In this document: in pieces, positions 16,228 through 24,504 of the stretch
How positions within the stretch are numbered: the first letter of the stretch is position 1
Layout of the letters: every line of letters starts with the position of its first letter
NCBI RefSeq assembly: GCF_002077155.1
Contig: NZ_CP015027.1
Span: 1,714,501 to 1,778,500, forward strand
From: Sporosarcina sp. P33
Lineage (GTDB): Bacteria; Bacillota; Bacilli; Bacillales_A; Planococcaceae
Direction of reading: 5' to 3'
Length of the DNA: 64,000 bases
Notes under the pieces: generated by a model
Seen by the model: only the letters and a program-made list of their open reading frames with translations
Told to the model about the DNA's origin: nothing
The model's database searches: none
Made by a program: the position numbers and the translations under genes

Positions 16228-17336
16228 CGTGTCACCTTTTCTTTACGCACGGTTAATTCTTCCAGTACTTGTTCATCCACATCCACACCGAGCCCCGGCT
16301 TTTCATTAAGTTCAATGAACGGCACGTCATAGTGCAAATTCCCGATATCCTTACTGAATTTCAACGGTCCTGTCAGTTCCACGCTCGTCATCACTTTTTG
16401 CGAGAATGCCACATGAAAACCTGCCGCAGACCCGACAGATGACTCAACCATCGATCCGACCTGGCACTCGATACCTGCCATTTCCGCCATATGGGCAAGC
16501 TTCATGGCAGGATACATGCCGCCGCATTTCATAAGTTTGATATTCACTTTATCTGCTGCACGTTTTGCGATGATTTCACGCATTTCACGCACGCCGCGCA
16601 ATCCTTCATCCGCCATCAGCGGAGTGGAAGTTTTCGATTTGATTTCCACCATCGCATCGATATCGTCTGCTTTGACAGGCTGCTCAAGCCAGTCCAGCTC
16701 ACAGCTTTCCAGTTGCTTCATAGCCTGCAATGTGACGGCGCTGTTGACCCATCCTTGATTGACATCAACGCGAATCTTGACGTCTTTTCCTACCCGCTCA
16801 CGCACTGCCTGAATTCTCTTGACGTCTTCTGCGGCATTCGTGCCCACCTTCATCTTCAATGAGTCGTAGCCTGCCGCGACACGGTCTGCCGCTTCCTGTG
16901 CCATATGTTCAGGAGAAGCGATGCTCAGCACATGTGTAATAGGAAACTTCTCGTGATAACGGCCGCCGAGCAGGTTATAGGCTGGAATACCGTACGCTTT
17001 GCCCACCGCGTCAAAACAAGCAATATCAAGTGCTGCTTTCGCTGCGGGCACACCGTAAATTGCCTGATCCATCAATTCGTGAATTTTACCGAAACGGCTT
17101 GGATTTTGACCAAGTAAAACGGGCGCGAGCGTATGACGGATGACAGCGAATGTGCCTTCCCAGCTTTCGCCTGTAACATGATCATCCGCTACAGCTTCTC
17201 CGTAACCGATATGCCCCGTATCCGTCGTTATTTTGACAATGATGGAAGGCATGTCATCATAAGATGCATAGCTGATGACAAACGGCTCAATTAATGGCAA
17301 TCGAATCGCAAATACTTCTATTTCAGTGATTTTCAT
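16224..17336 (-). CDS. Enolase-superfamily (MR/MLE) enzyme, dipeptide-epimerase-like
   Basis: 370 residues with the full MR/MLE layout. The capping domain is 1-125. KMKVG (~165) holds the K-x-K base; metal ligands are in RVDVNQGW (~192), WLEQPV (~218) and LMADEGL (~243). A second lysine lies in VNIKLMKCGG and the eighth strand reads GSMVESSVG. Many relatives are L-Ala-D/L-Glu epimerases that recycle murein peptides, but the D-x-D motif used there for the dipeptide amino group is not seen: the equivalent stretch reads SVELTGPL. The substrate therefore may differ (N-acyl amino acid or other acid). It is divergent from a dedicated-looking regulator. Confidence 0.85.
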   Translation of the reverse strand: MKITEIEVFAIRLPLIEPFVISYASYDDMPSIIVKITTDTGHIGYGEAVADDHVTGESWEGTFAVIRHTLAPVLLGQNPSRFGKIHELMDQAIYGVPAAKAALDIACFDAVGKAYGIPAYNLLGGRYHEKFPITHVLSIASPEHMAQEAADRVAAGYDSLKMKVGTNAAEDVKRIQAVRERVGKDVKIRVDVNQGWVNSAVTLQAMKQLESCELDWLEQPVKADDIDAMVEIKSKTSTPLMADEGLRGVREMREIIAKRAADKVNIKLMKCGGMYPAMKLAHMAEMAGIECQVGSMVESSVGSAAGFHVAFSQKVMTSVELTGPLKFSKDIGNLHYDVPFIELNEKPGLGVDVDEQVLEELTVRKEKVTR

Positions 17337-17384
17337 TTTTTTCTTCCTTTCTTATTGGCAGCTTTTCATTCGTCCTGTATGATT

Positions 17385-17403
17385 GTCGTTAAATAGTCGT
17401 TAA
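17385..17403. promoter_or_regulatory. Direct repeat GTCGTTAA x2 (11-bp period) between the epimerase-fold gene and the regulator
   Basis: GTCGTTAA at 17385-17392 and again at 17396-17403, separated by ATA. Nearly the same sequence occurs at 22641-22659 upstream of nhaC. The position in a divergent 86-bp promoter region suggests an operator, perhaps for the 17423 regulator. Confidence 0.5.
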
Positions 17404-17422
17404 TGAAAAGAGGAGATCTCCT

Positions 17423-18688
17423 ATGAAGGTTACCATTGCACTGGTCGGCCCACAAGAGTTTTGCAGACAGGCAAAAACAATCTTACTGCCCGAGGACTTG
17501 CACATTGAATATTATCAGTATGACAAGCCTTCTGAAGCACCCTGTTTACTTGAGAAACTGAAGCCTTGTCATGCTATTTTGTTCTCCGGTTCCCTGCCTT
17601 ATGAAGCGTCTGAACAAATTCTTCAGACAATCTCTATTCCTTCATTGTACCTTCAGCAGAATGAACATACGATTGCTGTTACTTTATTATACCTTGCTTC
17701 AGAGAAAAACGTGGGTATTCACGATATTTCTATGGATATAAAAAATATTACCCACGCGGAACATCTTCTGCAAGATCTGGGCGGTCTTGCACCCGCCAAG
17801 AAACCTGCCATCTATGAACTGCGTTCCAACAGTGATTTGCAGGAAGTCGTAAATTTCCACCTGGAACATTTCCGGAGCGGTAAATCGAAGATGGCTGTTA
17901 CCAGTGTGCATGCCGTATACGATCAATTGCAAGCCGCGGGAATTCCTTCCTTGCGCATGATTGACCCTGTCAGCAATATTTTACGCGCAATGGAACTAGC
18001 GGCTCATCAGGCTGACTTGGCCAGAAGTCAATCAACGAAAATCGCGGTAGGTTTACTGCAAATAAATGATTCTGGGCAGCTCCCCCCCGAAGCGATAGAA
18101 AGAATGGCAAACTACCTGCAAGCTCAATGGAAGGCAGAGAGAAACTGTTTCTTCTTCTACACTACGCTCGGCACTGTCGAATTCGTTTTGTCTTTACAGG
18201 CATTCCAGCAGTTCAGCGAATCACTTTATCCTGCGTCTTCCTTATCTTTCGGATTGGGACAAACCATAGTAGAGGCAAGTGATAATGCGGCAAGTGCACT
18301 TCAGCTTGGCAAAGAAGCAAGCAGTGAAGGAATTTTCATGCTCGACGAACACAAGAAATTGCACGGTCCCCTGCCGTCTGCAAAACCATCAGTCGCAATG
18401 AAGCTGGATGACCCTGAGCTTCTGAAAATCAGCGATCAGACGACTTTAAGTCCCGCAGCTATTTCTAAGCTGATTCAGTTTGAACAGTTCAGGCAATCTG
18501 AGCCATTCACCGCCAATGACCTGGCAGGCTATTTGGCGGTTTCCAGGCGGACTGCGGAACGAACAATAAAAAAATTAATGGATCAGCAATTCGTTTATAC
18601 AGTCGGAGAAGAAATGACCTATTCACAGGGACGGCCGCGCGCACTATACAAAATGGATCTTTACGCCCGCCGAAAAAGAAAGGTTTGA
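17423..18688 (+). CDS. One-component regulator, paralogue of the 2114-3406 protein
   Basis: 421 residues with the same order of domains as the 2114 protein. There is an N-terminal alpha/beta segment (VTIALVGPQEFCRQAKTIL) and a central segment NFHLEHFRSGKSKMAVTSVHAV. A nucleotide-cyclase-like domain (KIAVGLLQIND ... SLSFGLGQTIVEASDNAASAL) is followed by a winged helix (FTANDLAGYLAVSRRTAERTI) ending in GRPRALYKM. The ATG follows AGGAGATC. It is divergent from the enolase-superfamily/GNAT operon with an 11-bp-period direct repeat between them, the usual arrangement for a regulator of the neighbouring operon. The effector is unknown. Confidence 0.72.
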   Translation: MKVTIALVGPQEFCRQAKTILLPEDLHIEYYQYDKPSEAPCLLEKLKPCHAILFSGSLPYEASEQILQTISIPSLYLQQNEHTIAVTLLYLASEKNVGIHDISMDIKNITHAEHLLQDLGGLAPAKKPAIYELRSNSDLQEVVNFHLEHFRSGKSKMAVTSVHAVYDQLQAAGIPSLRMIDPVSNILRAMELAAHQADLARSQSTKIAVGLLQINDSGQLPPEAIERMANYLQAQWKAERNCFFFYTTLGTVEFVLSLQAFQQFSESLYPASSLSFGLGQTIVEASDNAASALQLGKEASSEGIFMLDEHKKLHGPLPSAKPSVAMKLDDPELLKISDQTTLSPAAISKLIQFEQFRQSEPFTANDLAGYLAVSRRTAERTIKKLMDQQFVYTVGEEMTYSQGRPRALYKMDLYARRKRKV

Positions 18689-18720
18689 AATACTCATCAT
18701 CCATTCCATTGAATAAACAA

Positions 18721-18758
18721 AACAGCCTCCCAATTCGCGGATGAATCGGGAGGCTGTT
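18721..18758 (-). terminator. Hairpin terminator after the 59-residue membrane protein gene
   Basis: AACAGCCTCCC and GGGAGGCTGTT pair perfectly around a 16-nt loop. The T-rich tail (TTTTGTTTATT) is on the minus strand, so it serves the minus-strand gene, though it also lies just after the plus-strand regulator. Confidence 0.65.
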
Positions 18759-18809
18759 GACGGTCTGGGTACCACTGTTGAAATGCTTTCTTTCCTGATG
18801 CTGTAATTG

Positions 18810-18989
18810 CTAGTTCTTTTTCGTCACTGTATTTCTGCTCAGTAAATAGTAAGCAGTGCCAGCTATAAATAACCCTGTGCTGAGCCACATCGCTATCCCG
18901 TTCCAATCACCATTGAACAATGTGATATTTGTTAGGTTCACCAAAAATATTGAACAGAGAATAATATACAATCCTTTTATTTCTTTCAT
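18810..18989 (-). CDS. Small two-TM membrane protein
   Basis: 59 codons: ATG at 18987-18989 preceded by GGGGGTG, stop TAG at 18810-18812. The product MKEIKGLYIILCSIFLVNLT... has hydrophobic segments at about residues 6-24 and 33-51 with the loop FNGDWNGIA between them, and a basic C-terminus (SRNTVTKKN). No family is recognised; the pattern resembles small Bacillaceae membrane proteins of unknown role. It is shorter than usual gene-calling limits but has a start site, good codon pattern and a terminator. Confidence 0.6.
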   Translation of the reverse strand: MKEIKGLYIILCSIFLVNLTNITLFNGDWNGIAMWLSTGLFIAGTAYYLLSRNTVTKKN

Positions 18990-19212
18990 TTTTACACACC
19001 CCCGTAAAACTCATCCGGCAACAAATCGATATAGTTTTTTTCTGGAATCGTAACTGTCAGAGTGATAAGAGTTACAACTCACTTCCTACATTTACCTGGG
19101 CCTTCAGTCCTTGCAGATAGAACCTCTCCACAATTCCGTTGTATTTGTTATGTCTATATAAGGGTTTAATTCTATTGTAAAAAAGAAAAACATCCATACA
19201 TTGTTTTTTTAA

Positions 19213-20001
19213 TTACTCCCCAAGCGACTGATACTCTGCTGCAAGGCCTTTTTGAACGCCTGGTCGTTTCGCAATGCGATGAGACCATTCCAAGAGATGA
19301 GTATATTCATCCATGTTTAAAAATTCATAAGAGCCTTCATACAATTTCCCTAAAGCTAACTGTCCGTACCAAGACCATATCGCAATATCTGCAATAGTAT
19401 AAGTGTCGCCTGCGATATAAGAACGCTGAGCTAATATTTTATCTAGTAAGTCTAATTGACGTTTCGTTTCCATTGTAAAACGATCAATTGGGTATTTCAT
19501 TGGCTCTGGCGCATAAGCAAAAAAGTGACCAAATCCTCCACCGACATAAGGACCCGCTCCAATTTGCCAGAATAACCAATTAAGGGTTTCTGTCCGTCCA
19601 TGAATATCTGCCGGGATCAGTTTATTGAATTTCTCAGCCAAGTATAGCAAAATCGAACCTGATTCAAAAATTTCCAAACAGGGACTTTGACTTTGATCGA
19701 CTAGGGCCGGGATCTTTGAATTAGGATTGACCTTAACGAAATCTGAACCAAATTGTTCCTCGGCTCCAATATTGATTTCATACAAATCATAATCTGCACC
19801 ATCGACATCCAGCTCTTTTAATTCTTCCAGCATAATCGTCACTTTAATTCCGTTCGGTGTTCCTAGTGAATAGAGTTGGAACGGTGCCTCTCCGACCGGC
19901 AGTTTTTGTTCAAAACGTTCACCAGCTGTCGGACGATTCCCCCATCTATTTGAATTCTCTTCTTCCCATTTCCACACATTTGATAATTCATATTTTGTCA
20001 T
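19213..20001 (-). CDS. yghU: Glutathione S-transferase-like disulfide-bond oxidoreductase, YghU type
   Basis: 262 residues matching E. coli YghU throughout: KLPVGEAPFQLYSLGTPNGIKVTIMLEEL (thioredoxin-fold domain), VNPNSKIPAL, FESGSILLYLAEKF, RTETLNWLFWQIGAGPYVGGGFGHFF and GDTYTIADIAIW in the helical domain. YghU binds two glutathione molecules and reduces disulfides. Most Bacillales make bacillithiol rather than glutathione, so the thiol used here is uncertain and the gene may be acquired. The ATG follows AGGAGGAG. It stands alone. Confidence 0.9.
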   Translation of the reverse strand: MTKYELSNVWKWEEENSNRWGNRPTAGERFEQKLPVGEAPFQLYSLGTPNGIKVTIMLEELKELDVDGADYDLYEINIGAEEQFGSDFVKVNPNSKIPALVDQSQSPCLEIFESGSILLYLAEKFNKLIPADIHGRTETLNWLFWQIGAGPYVGGGFGHFFAYAPEPMKYPIDRFTMETKRQLDLLDKILAQRSYIAGDTYTIADIAIWSWYGQLALGKLYEGSYEFLNMDEYTHLLEWSHRIAKRPGVQKGLAAEYQSLGE

Positions 20002-20209
20002 CTGAACACTCCTCCTACTATCTATTTAGTAACTCCATCATACTTACAGTACAACAATATTCCTAATATTTAGTTTATCGGCTTATAAAAGATTTTCTTT
20101 CCTCTAGCTTATTGAGGAAATCATTAAGTTTTTGCATTTCCATTAAAATCAATCCTCAGAAGTTGTTTTCATCAGTTAAAGGGCCCGATTGCGGTATGCT
20201 CACGATTAT

Positions 20210-20601
20210 TTATGCAGCAATCGTGCCCGATAAAAGACTAACTTTTAAATTTTTGTACTCCTTTAAGATTTCAAAAATACTAATGACCAATAAAATCCAA
20301 ATAACAGGACTAGATAACGATATGCCTGCTTGTGAAATGCCGCCAAATAAAGTGAACACAACAAGTAAAATCAGGAGATAAGAAGTAATTGCAACTTGCC
20401 ACCAGAAACTAGACCTCGGGGAATCATTTTTTGAATACGAGTAATAAAGAATCCTACAAGTAAAATCACTAGCATAAGTCCAATAAGTAATGGTTTTGGT
20501 ATGTACAACGTTTGGTTAAAGTTCGGGAAGAAATCGTAAGCCAGTAAGAAAGTCAGTGGCAGTGCTATGGATCCCATTAAAAATAAATGTTTACTGTTCA
20601 T
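20210..20601 (-). pseudogene. Small membrane protein gene with a frameshift
   Basis: The 5' part, from 20601, reads MNSKHLFLMGSIALPLTFLL with TM segments to about residue 55, then runs into a stop at 20371 as GLVSGGKLQLLLIS. From about 20415 another frame continues as SSFWWQVAITSYLLILLVVF and TLFGGISQAGISLSSPVIWILL, ending KNLKVSLLSGTIAA at 20210. Both halves are clearly membrane-coding and abut at the C/G run near 20405-20415, so they look like one ~130-codon gene with a one-base shift. Natural decay, programmed shift or sequencing error cannot be separated. No family is recognised. Confidence 0.6.
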
Positions 20602-20741
20602 TCAAATCTCCCCTTTCTTAGTCTGTTTTACGGATGATTACTTACATAGTTTCATTCTGCTGGCCGAAACATTTGAATAATCAACGAATTAAACGGATGC
20701 AGATAATATGTAAAAACACTCCACAACTGCAGCCGTTTGCT

Positions 20742-20942
20742 CTATTGTTTATTGCTGTTAATTTTCTTTACATCAGAAACTCCTATAGTTCCACAAACAA
20801 GTACCCCTAAAGTAAAGAATCCTACAAGCAGCCAATTATGTCCCCAGTTGATAATCAGGCAATACAGGCAACCTGCTGCAGTTAAAAATGCTCCATATTT
20901 ATCTCGCCATTTATATGTTTTTGAAGGATTTTTATTGTTCAA
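20742..20942 (-). CDS. Small two-TM membrane protein
   Basis: 66 residues from a TTG at 20942, preceded by GAGGGGATGAG. The N-terminus is hydrophilic (NNKNPSKTYKWRDKYG), followed by two hydrophobic segments (FLTAAGCLYCLIINWGHNW and LVGFFTLGVLVCGTIGV). It contains three Cys near membrane faces. No family is recognised. It is one of a group of small membrane genes at 18.8-21 kb. Confidence 0.55.
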   Translation of the reverse strand: MNNKNPSKTYKWRDKYGAFLTAAGCLYCLIINWGHNWLLVGFFTLGVLVCGTIGVSDVKKINSNKQ

Positions 20943-21125
20943 GAACTCATCCCCTCTCTTACGTGCAATATTTCAATATGTCCCCATTGTTGATCAGATG
21001 CAAATCCTACTCCCAGAATTGTCTCGTTAAAAGAATTAGGATTCATCAGTTAATAATTTCATTTCTTCTTTTCATATCTTACTTGCATTATACCAAAGAT
21101 ACCCAAATGAATTTTAAGGAAATAA

Positions 21126-21150
21126 AAAAACACCGCTGCATACGGTGCTT
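21126..21150 (-). terminator. Terminator of nhaC
   Basis: CACCG (21131-21135) and CGGTG (21143-21147) form a short stem followed on the minus strand by TTTTTTATTT, directly after the nhaC stop. Confidence 0.7.
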
Positions 21151-21157
21151 TTACATA

Positions 21158-22606
21158 TTATTCAAGCAGAGCTTCCGCCTCCAGCTTCGCATCTTCCTCA
21201 TTAATTTCGGTAATCTCTTCCTGCGTCATTTTCACAATGGAGAAACCGGTCAATGCGTAGATCATCGAAATCAGCGGAACGGCAAAATTCAAAATAGCGT
21301 AAGGTCCGTATTCGACGACACTGACCCCAAGTGTTCCGAATATGAACACACCGCACGTATTCCATGGGATAAACACGGACGTAAGCGTTCCTCCATCCTC
21401 GAGGGCGCGTGACAGGTTTTTGGACTTCAGCCCCATATCTCTGTATGTCTTACTGAACATTCTCGATGGGACCACAATCGACACGTACTGCTCCGAACAG
21501 GTAGCGTTTGTCATGACACACGCACCGATTGTTGAAATGATCAGCGTCGATGTGGACTTCACGACTTTCAATAATTGATTCATAATCGCGCGCAGCATAC
21601 CTGAATACTCCAGAATTCCGCCGAACGTCATGGCCACAATGGTCATGGAGACTGTGTACATCATGCTGTCCAAGCCGCCGCCATTAAATAATTTATCGAC
21701 CAGCTGATTGCCTGTCTCAATCGCATAACCGCTTTGCAGTGCACCCAGCGCATCCGCAAATGTACCCGCCTGAATTGTTACGTGTGATATAAACCCTAGA
21801 ACAATCCCGATGATCAGTGCCGGCACAGCAGGGATCTTCATTGCGACCATCATGATGACGGCTAATGGAACAAGCAATAACCAAGGGGATATAACGAAGC
21901 TTTCCTGCATGACTTGGGATGTCTTTGCAATTGACGTTAACTCCGCCTCACCCGAGCCAAACCGCTTTCCGAGATATGTAAACACAACCAGCGCAATCAA
22001 TAATCCAGGAATCGTCGTATACAGCATATGTTTTATATGATCAAATAAATCTGTTCCTGTCAGTCCCGCCGCCAAGTTGGTTGTGTCTGACAGAGGCGAC
22101 ATTTTATCACCGAAGTAGGCACCTGAAATAACCGCGCCTGCCACCATCCCGGCAGGAATGCCCATGCTTAATCCAATTCCCATGCCTGCTACACCAATCG
22201 TTGCCATCGTTGACCATGAGCTGCCGATAGCCAGTGAAACAATTGCACAAATCAGCGCAATCGCTACCAAGAACCAGGAAGGGGTAATAATTTTTAATCC
22301 GTAGAAAATCATCGTTGCGACAATTCCTCCGCCCATCCAGGAACCGATAACCAATCCGACGAGCATAATGATAATCACGGCAGGAAGGGCCAGACGAATT
22401 CCTTTGTACATCATTTCCTCAATTTCTTTCCAGGAGAAACCGTGGCGCCAGGCAACCAGCGAAGCAATGGCCGTGCCTGCAATCAGCGGCATATGCGGCC
22501 CCTGTTCAAGCTTTACAACTGTTATAACCATGACCAGTATCATCAATACTAACGGCAGAATCGCCCACCAAAACCTTATCTCTCTTTTTTCTCTCTGCTC
22601 CATCAT
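21158..22606 (-). CDS. nhaC: Na+/H+ antiporter, NhaC family
   Basis: 482 residues, about 11-12 TM helices. NhaC-family landmarks include PLVLMILVMVITVV at TM1, GSSWSTMATIGVAGMGIG, GAYFGDKMSPLSDTTNLAAG (the re-entrant functional motif), a NATCSEQYVSIVVPSRMF segment and GTLTSVFIPWNTCGVF. NhaC antiporters exchange external H+ or malate for Na+ or other cytosolic solutes; some relatives exchange amino acids. The upstream region contains a GTCGTTAT/GTCGTTTA direct repeat nearly the same as that at 17385, suggesting shared control with the enolase-superfamily operon. Confidence 0.88.
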   Translation of the reverse strand: MMEQREKREIRFWWAILPLVLMILVMVITVVKLEQGPHMPLIAGTAIASLVAWRHGFSWKEIEEMMYKGIRLALPAVIIIMLVGLVIGSWMGGGIVATMIFYGLKIITPSWFLVAIALICAIVSLAIGSSWSTMATIGVAGMGIGLSMGIPAGMVAGAVISGAYFGDKMSPLSDTTNLAAGLTGTDLFDHIKHMLYTTIPGLLIALVVFTYLGKRFGSGEAELTSIAKTSQVMQESFVISPWLLLVPLAVIMMVAMKIPAVPALIIGIVLGFISHVTIQAGTFADALGALQSGYAIETGNQLVDKLFNGGGLDSMMYTVSMTIVAMTFGGILEYSGMLRAIMNQLLKVVKSTSTLIISTIGACVMTNATCSEQYVSIVVPSRMFSKTYRDMGLKSKNLSRALEDGGTLTSVFIPWNTCGVFIFGTLGVSVVEYGPYAILNFAVPLISMIYALTGFSIVKMTQEEITEINEEDAKLEAEALLE

Positions 22607-22640
22607 GGTTCACCCCATCCATTATGAATAATACTGCCGT

Positions 22641-22659
22641 GTCGTTATATAGTCGTTTA
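22641..22659. promoter_or_regulatory. Direct repeat GTCGTTAT / GTCGTTTA (11-bp period) upstream of nhaC
   Basis: GTCGTTAT at 22641-22648 and GTCGTTTA at 22652-22659; a weaker TCGTTTA follows at 22671. The stretch GTCGTTATATAGTCGTT differs at one base from the copy at 17385. Candidate operator shared between two loci 5 kb apart. Confidence 0.5.
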
Positions 22660-22882
22660 ATCTATAGTAATCGTTTACCGAATTGTTTGTCAATATAAAT
22701 TTGTAAGCGTTTACTATTTCCATTTTAATTAGATATCCATAAACTCATGACAGCTAATTTTCTTTCTTGCTTTTACTGCTACTTCATTAAGCATGCCAAA
22801 CTGTTCAGCTCATCGCGTTTACAAATACCGCACAAAGGGAATACTATAATATACTTTCATGAAGTGGGAGGCGTACTATCCA

Positions 22883-23734
22883 TTGACAGCCAACAGCCAA
22901 AAATCAGATACGATCAAATGCGTAACAGAGTATGATACGCTGCGTCGCGTCATATTATGCCAGCCGGAATTCATGGCAATTGATGAAGTCATTAACGAAG
23001 TACAGAAAAAGTATGAAGATGAAAATATCGATAAGGACCGTGCGATGAGTCAGCACGCGGAATTTGAAAAACTATTGAAGGAAAACGGGGTAGAGGTTAT
23101 CACACTGCCCTCTTCAGAGAAATACCCGGAACAAGTCTTCACACGGGATATCGGCTTCACTATCGGCAATGAAGTATTCGTCGCTGATTTAGCAGCAAAT
23201 ATTCGAAAAGGTGAAGAAATCACCTTGAAAGAGTGGCTCATTGCGCAGGATATTCCGTACCAGTCAGCTTCGGACCGAATGGAAGGCGGCGATATTATCG
23301 TCGACCGCGATACCGTCTATATCGGCATCAGCAGCCGCACGTCTGAAGAAGCAGTCAGCAAGCTTGAAGAAAAGCTTCCTGATCACAAGCTTAAACGTAT
23401 ACCATTTGACGGGCGTTATCTTCATCTCGACTGCGTTTTCAATATCCTTTCTCCTGAAAAAGCACTCATCTTTCCCGCAGCATTTGATCAGGAAACACTC
23501 CATCAGCTGGCCGATTCGTATCAGCTGATTGAAGTAGCAGAAGATGAGCAGTTTTCGCTCGGCACCAATGTTCTTTCCATCGGCAACGGGAAAGTATTCA
23601 GCCTGCCGCAAAATAAAAAAGTAAATAAAGATTTGCGTGCAAACGGGTTTGAGGTCATAGAAGTCGACTTTTCGGAAATCATCAAATCAGGCGGCTCCTT
23701 CAGATGCTGCTCGATGCCTGTGGAGCGCGGATAA
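22883..23734 (+). CDS. ykgA: Dimethylarginine dimethylaminohydrolase / arginine-deiminase-fold protein, YkgA type
   Basis: 283 residues from a TTG at 22883 that follows GGGAGG by 11 bases; this start matches B. subtilis YkgA, whereas the ATG 24 bases upstream precedes the ribosome site. Conserved segments of the guanidino-group-modifying superfamily are EYDTLRRVILCQPEFM, YPEQVFTRDIGFTIG, MEGGDIIVDRD, RYLHLDCVFN (catalytic His) and KSGGSFRCCSMP (nucleophilic Cys near the C-terminus). Family members hydrolyse methylated arginine to citrulline or deiminate arginine; the real substrate of YkgA is not established. It is divergent from nhaC. Confidence 0.85.
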   Translation: MTANSQKSDTIKCVTEYDTLRRVILCQPEFMAIDEVINEVQKKYEDENIDKDRAMSQHAEFEKLLKENGVEVITLPSSEKYPEQVFTRDIGFTIGNEVFVADLAANIRKGEEITLKEWLIAQDIPYQSASDRMEGGDIIVDRDTVYIGISSRTSEEAVSKLEEKLPDHKLKRIPFDGRYLHLDCVFNILSPEKALIFPAAFDQETLHQLADSYQLIEVAEDEQFSLGTNVLSIGNGKVFSLPQNKKVNKDLRANGFEVIEVDFSEIIKSGGSFRCCSMPVERG

Positions 23735-23737
23735 TCT

Positions 23738-23793
23738 AAAAGACTGAAGCTATATGCCGTGAATCATGCGGCATAGTACACTTCAGTCTTTTT
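23738..23793. terminator. Bidirectional terminator between ykgA and the ABC operon
   Basis: AAAAGACTGAAG and CTTCAGTCTTTTT form the outer stem with an inner stem TATGCCG/CGGCATA. It is placed between converging genes. Confidence 0.82.
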
Positions 23794-24504
23794 CTATTCA
23801 ATCACTTCTATATAGGCCCCGTATTCGTTTTCGGTCTCAGGAAGATTCAGCGTAATCGATTCGGGTACGGCCAAGTGAATCATCATGGCTCCCGACATGG
23901 ATCCTGAAGTATAGCCATGCGTTTTTTCTCCGGTGAATTGATTTACTATATTTGAATCGTGATAAAACGTATACTGGATACGATTTGCGGGCTGTTTAGG
24001 CACAGACATCGAACCGTTTTCCCAAATTGGCAATGCGACTTCAAGCTGCTCTGTAAAGTCGTAATACTCATCAGTCTCATCTCCTATACTTACCATCAAT
24101 TCAGGGCTGTAGACGGTTTCTGCAATGGTATTGCCATTTCCCGGTGTGCGTTCAATGAAGATAGTAGCGCTGGTGAAGGCCGATACCAGCAGTGTATCCT
24201 GTACTTCATGTGACCGCTCAGCTAAAACAAGCCGTTCAGGAATCGGCTTTCCCTCTGTAATGGCAGTATACAAGTCAAATTCACTGTTATTCGGCAATAC
24301 TTTTGGCAGCGCATGCTGTTCCACCGTACGCTCCATAACTTCCGCCACGACAAGTCCGATCAGCAGCAATGCAAGATAACCGACAACGATATTGCGGTGA
24401 AATGTTTTTCTCAATCGCGTACGTTTCATATTCTTCGTAAATACCACAATTAAAACTAGACTGGTCAGCAGTAACATAGGCAGCAAAATCCCAAAAAACA
24501 TCAT
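23794..24504 (-). CDS. Membrane-anchored protein of a GntR/ABC operon
   Basis: 236 residues: two N-terminal TM helices (about 4-22 and 36-55), then a ~180-residue beta-rich extracytoplasmic region (TLLVSAFTSATIFIERTPGNG..., SIGDETDEYYDFTEQLEVALPI..., IHLAVPESITLNLPETENEYG). No family is recognised. It overlaps the permease gene by 4 bp and is the last gene in the operon GntR / ATPase / permease / this protein. The layout recalls ytr-type operons, where an extra membrane protein accompanies the transporter. Confidence 0.65.
   Translation of the reverse strand: MMFFGILLPMLLLTSLVLIVVFTKNMKRTRLRKTFHRNIVVGYLALLLIGLVVAEVMERTVEQHALPKVLPNNSEFDLYTAITEGKPIPERLVLAERSHEVQDTLLVSAFTSATIFIERTPGNGNTIAETVYSPELMVSIGDETDEYYDFTEQLEVALPIWENGSMSVPKQPANRIQYTFYHDSNIVNQFTGEKTHGYTSGSMSGAMMIHLAVPESITLNLPETENEYGAYIEVIE

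Noticed and set aside
18697..18906. 69-residue minus-strand reading frame
   Set aside because: It overlaps the hairpin and the better-supported 59-residue membrane protein in another frame, has no ribosome site and has non-coding-like composition.
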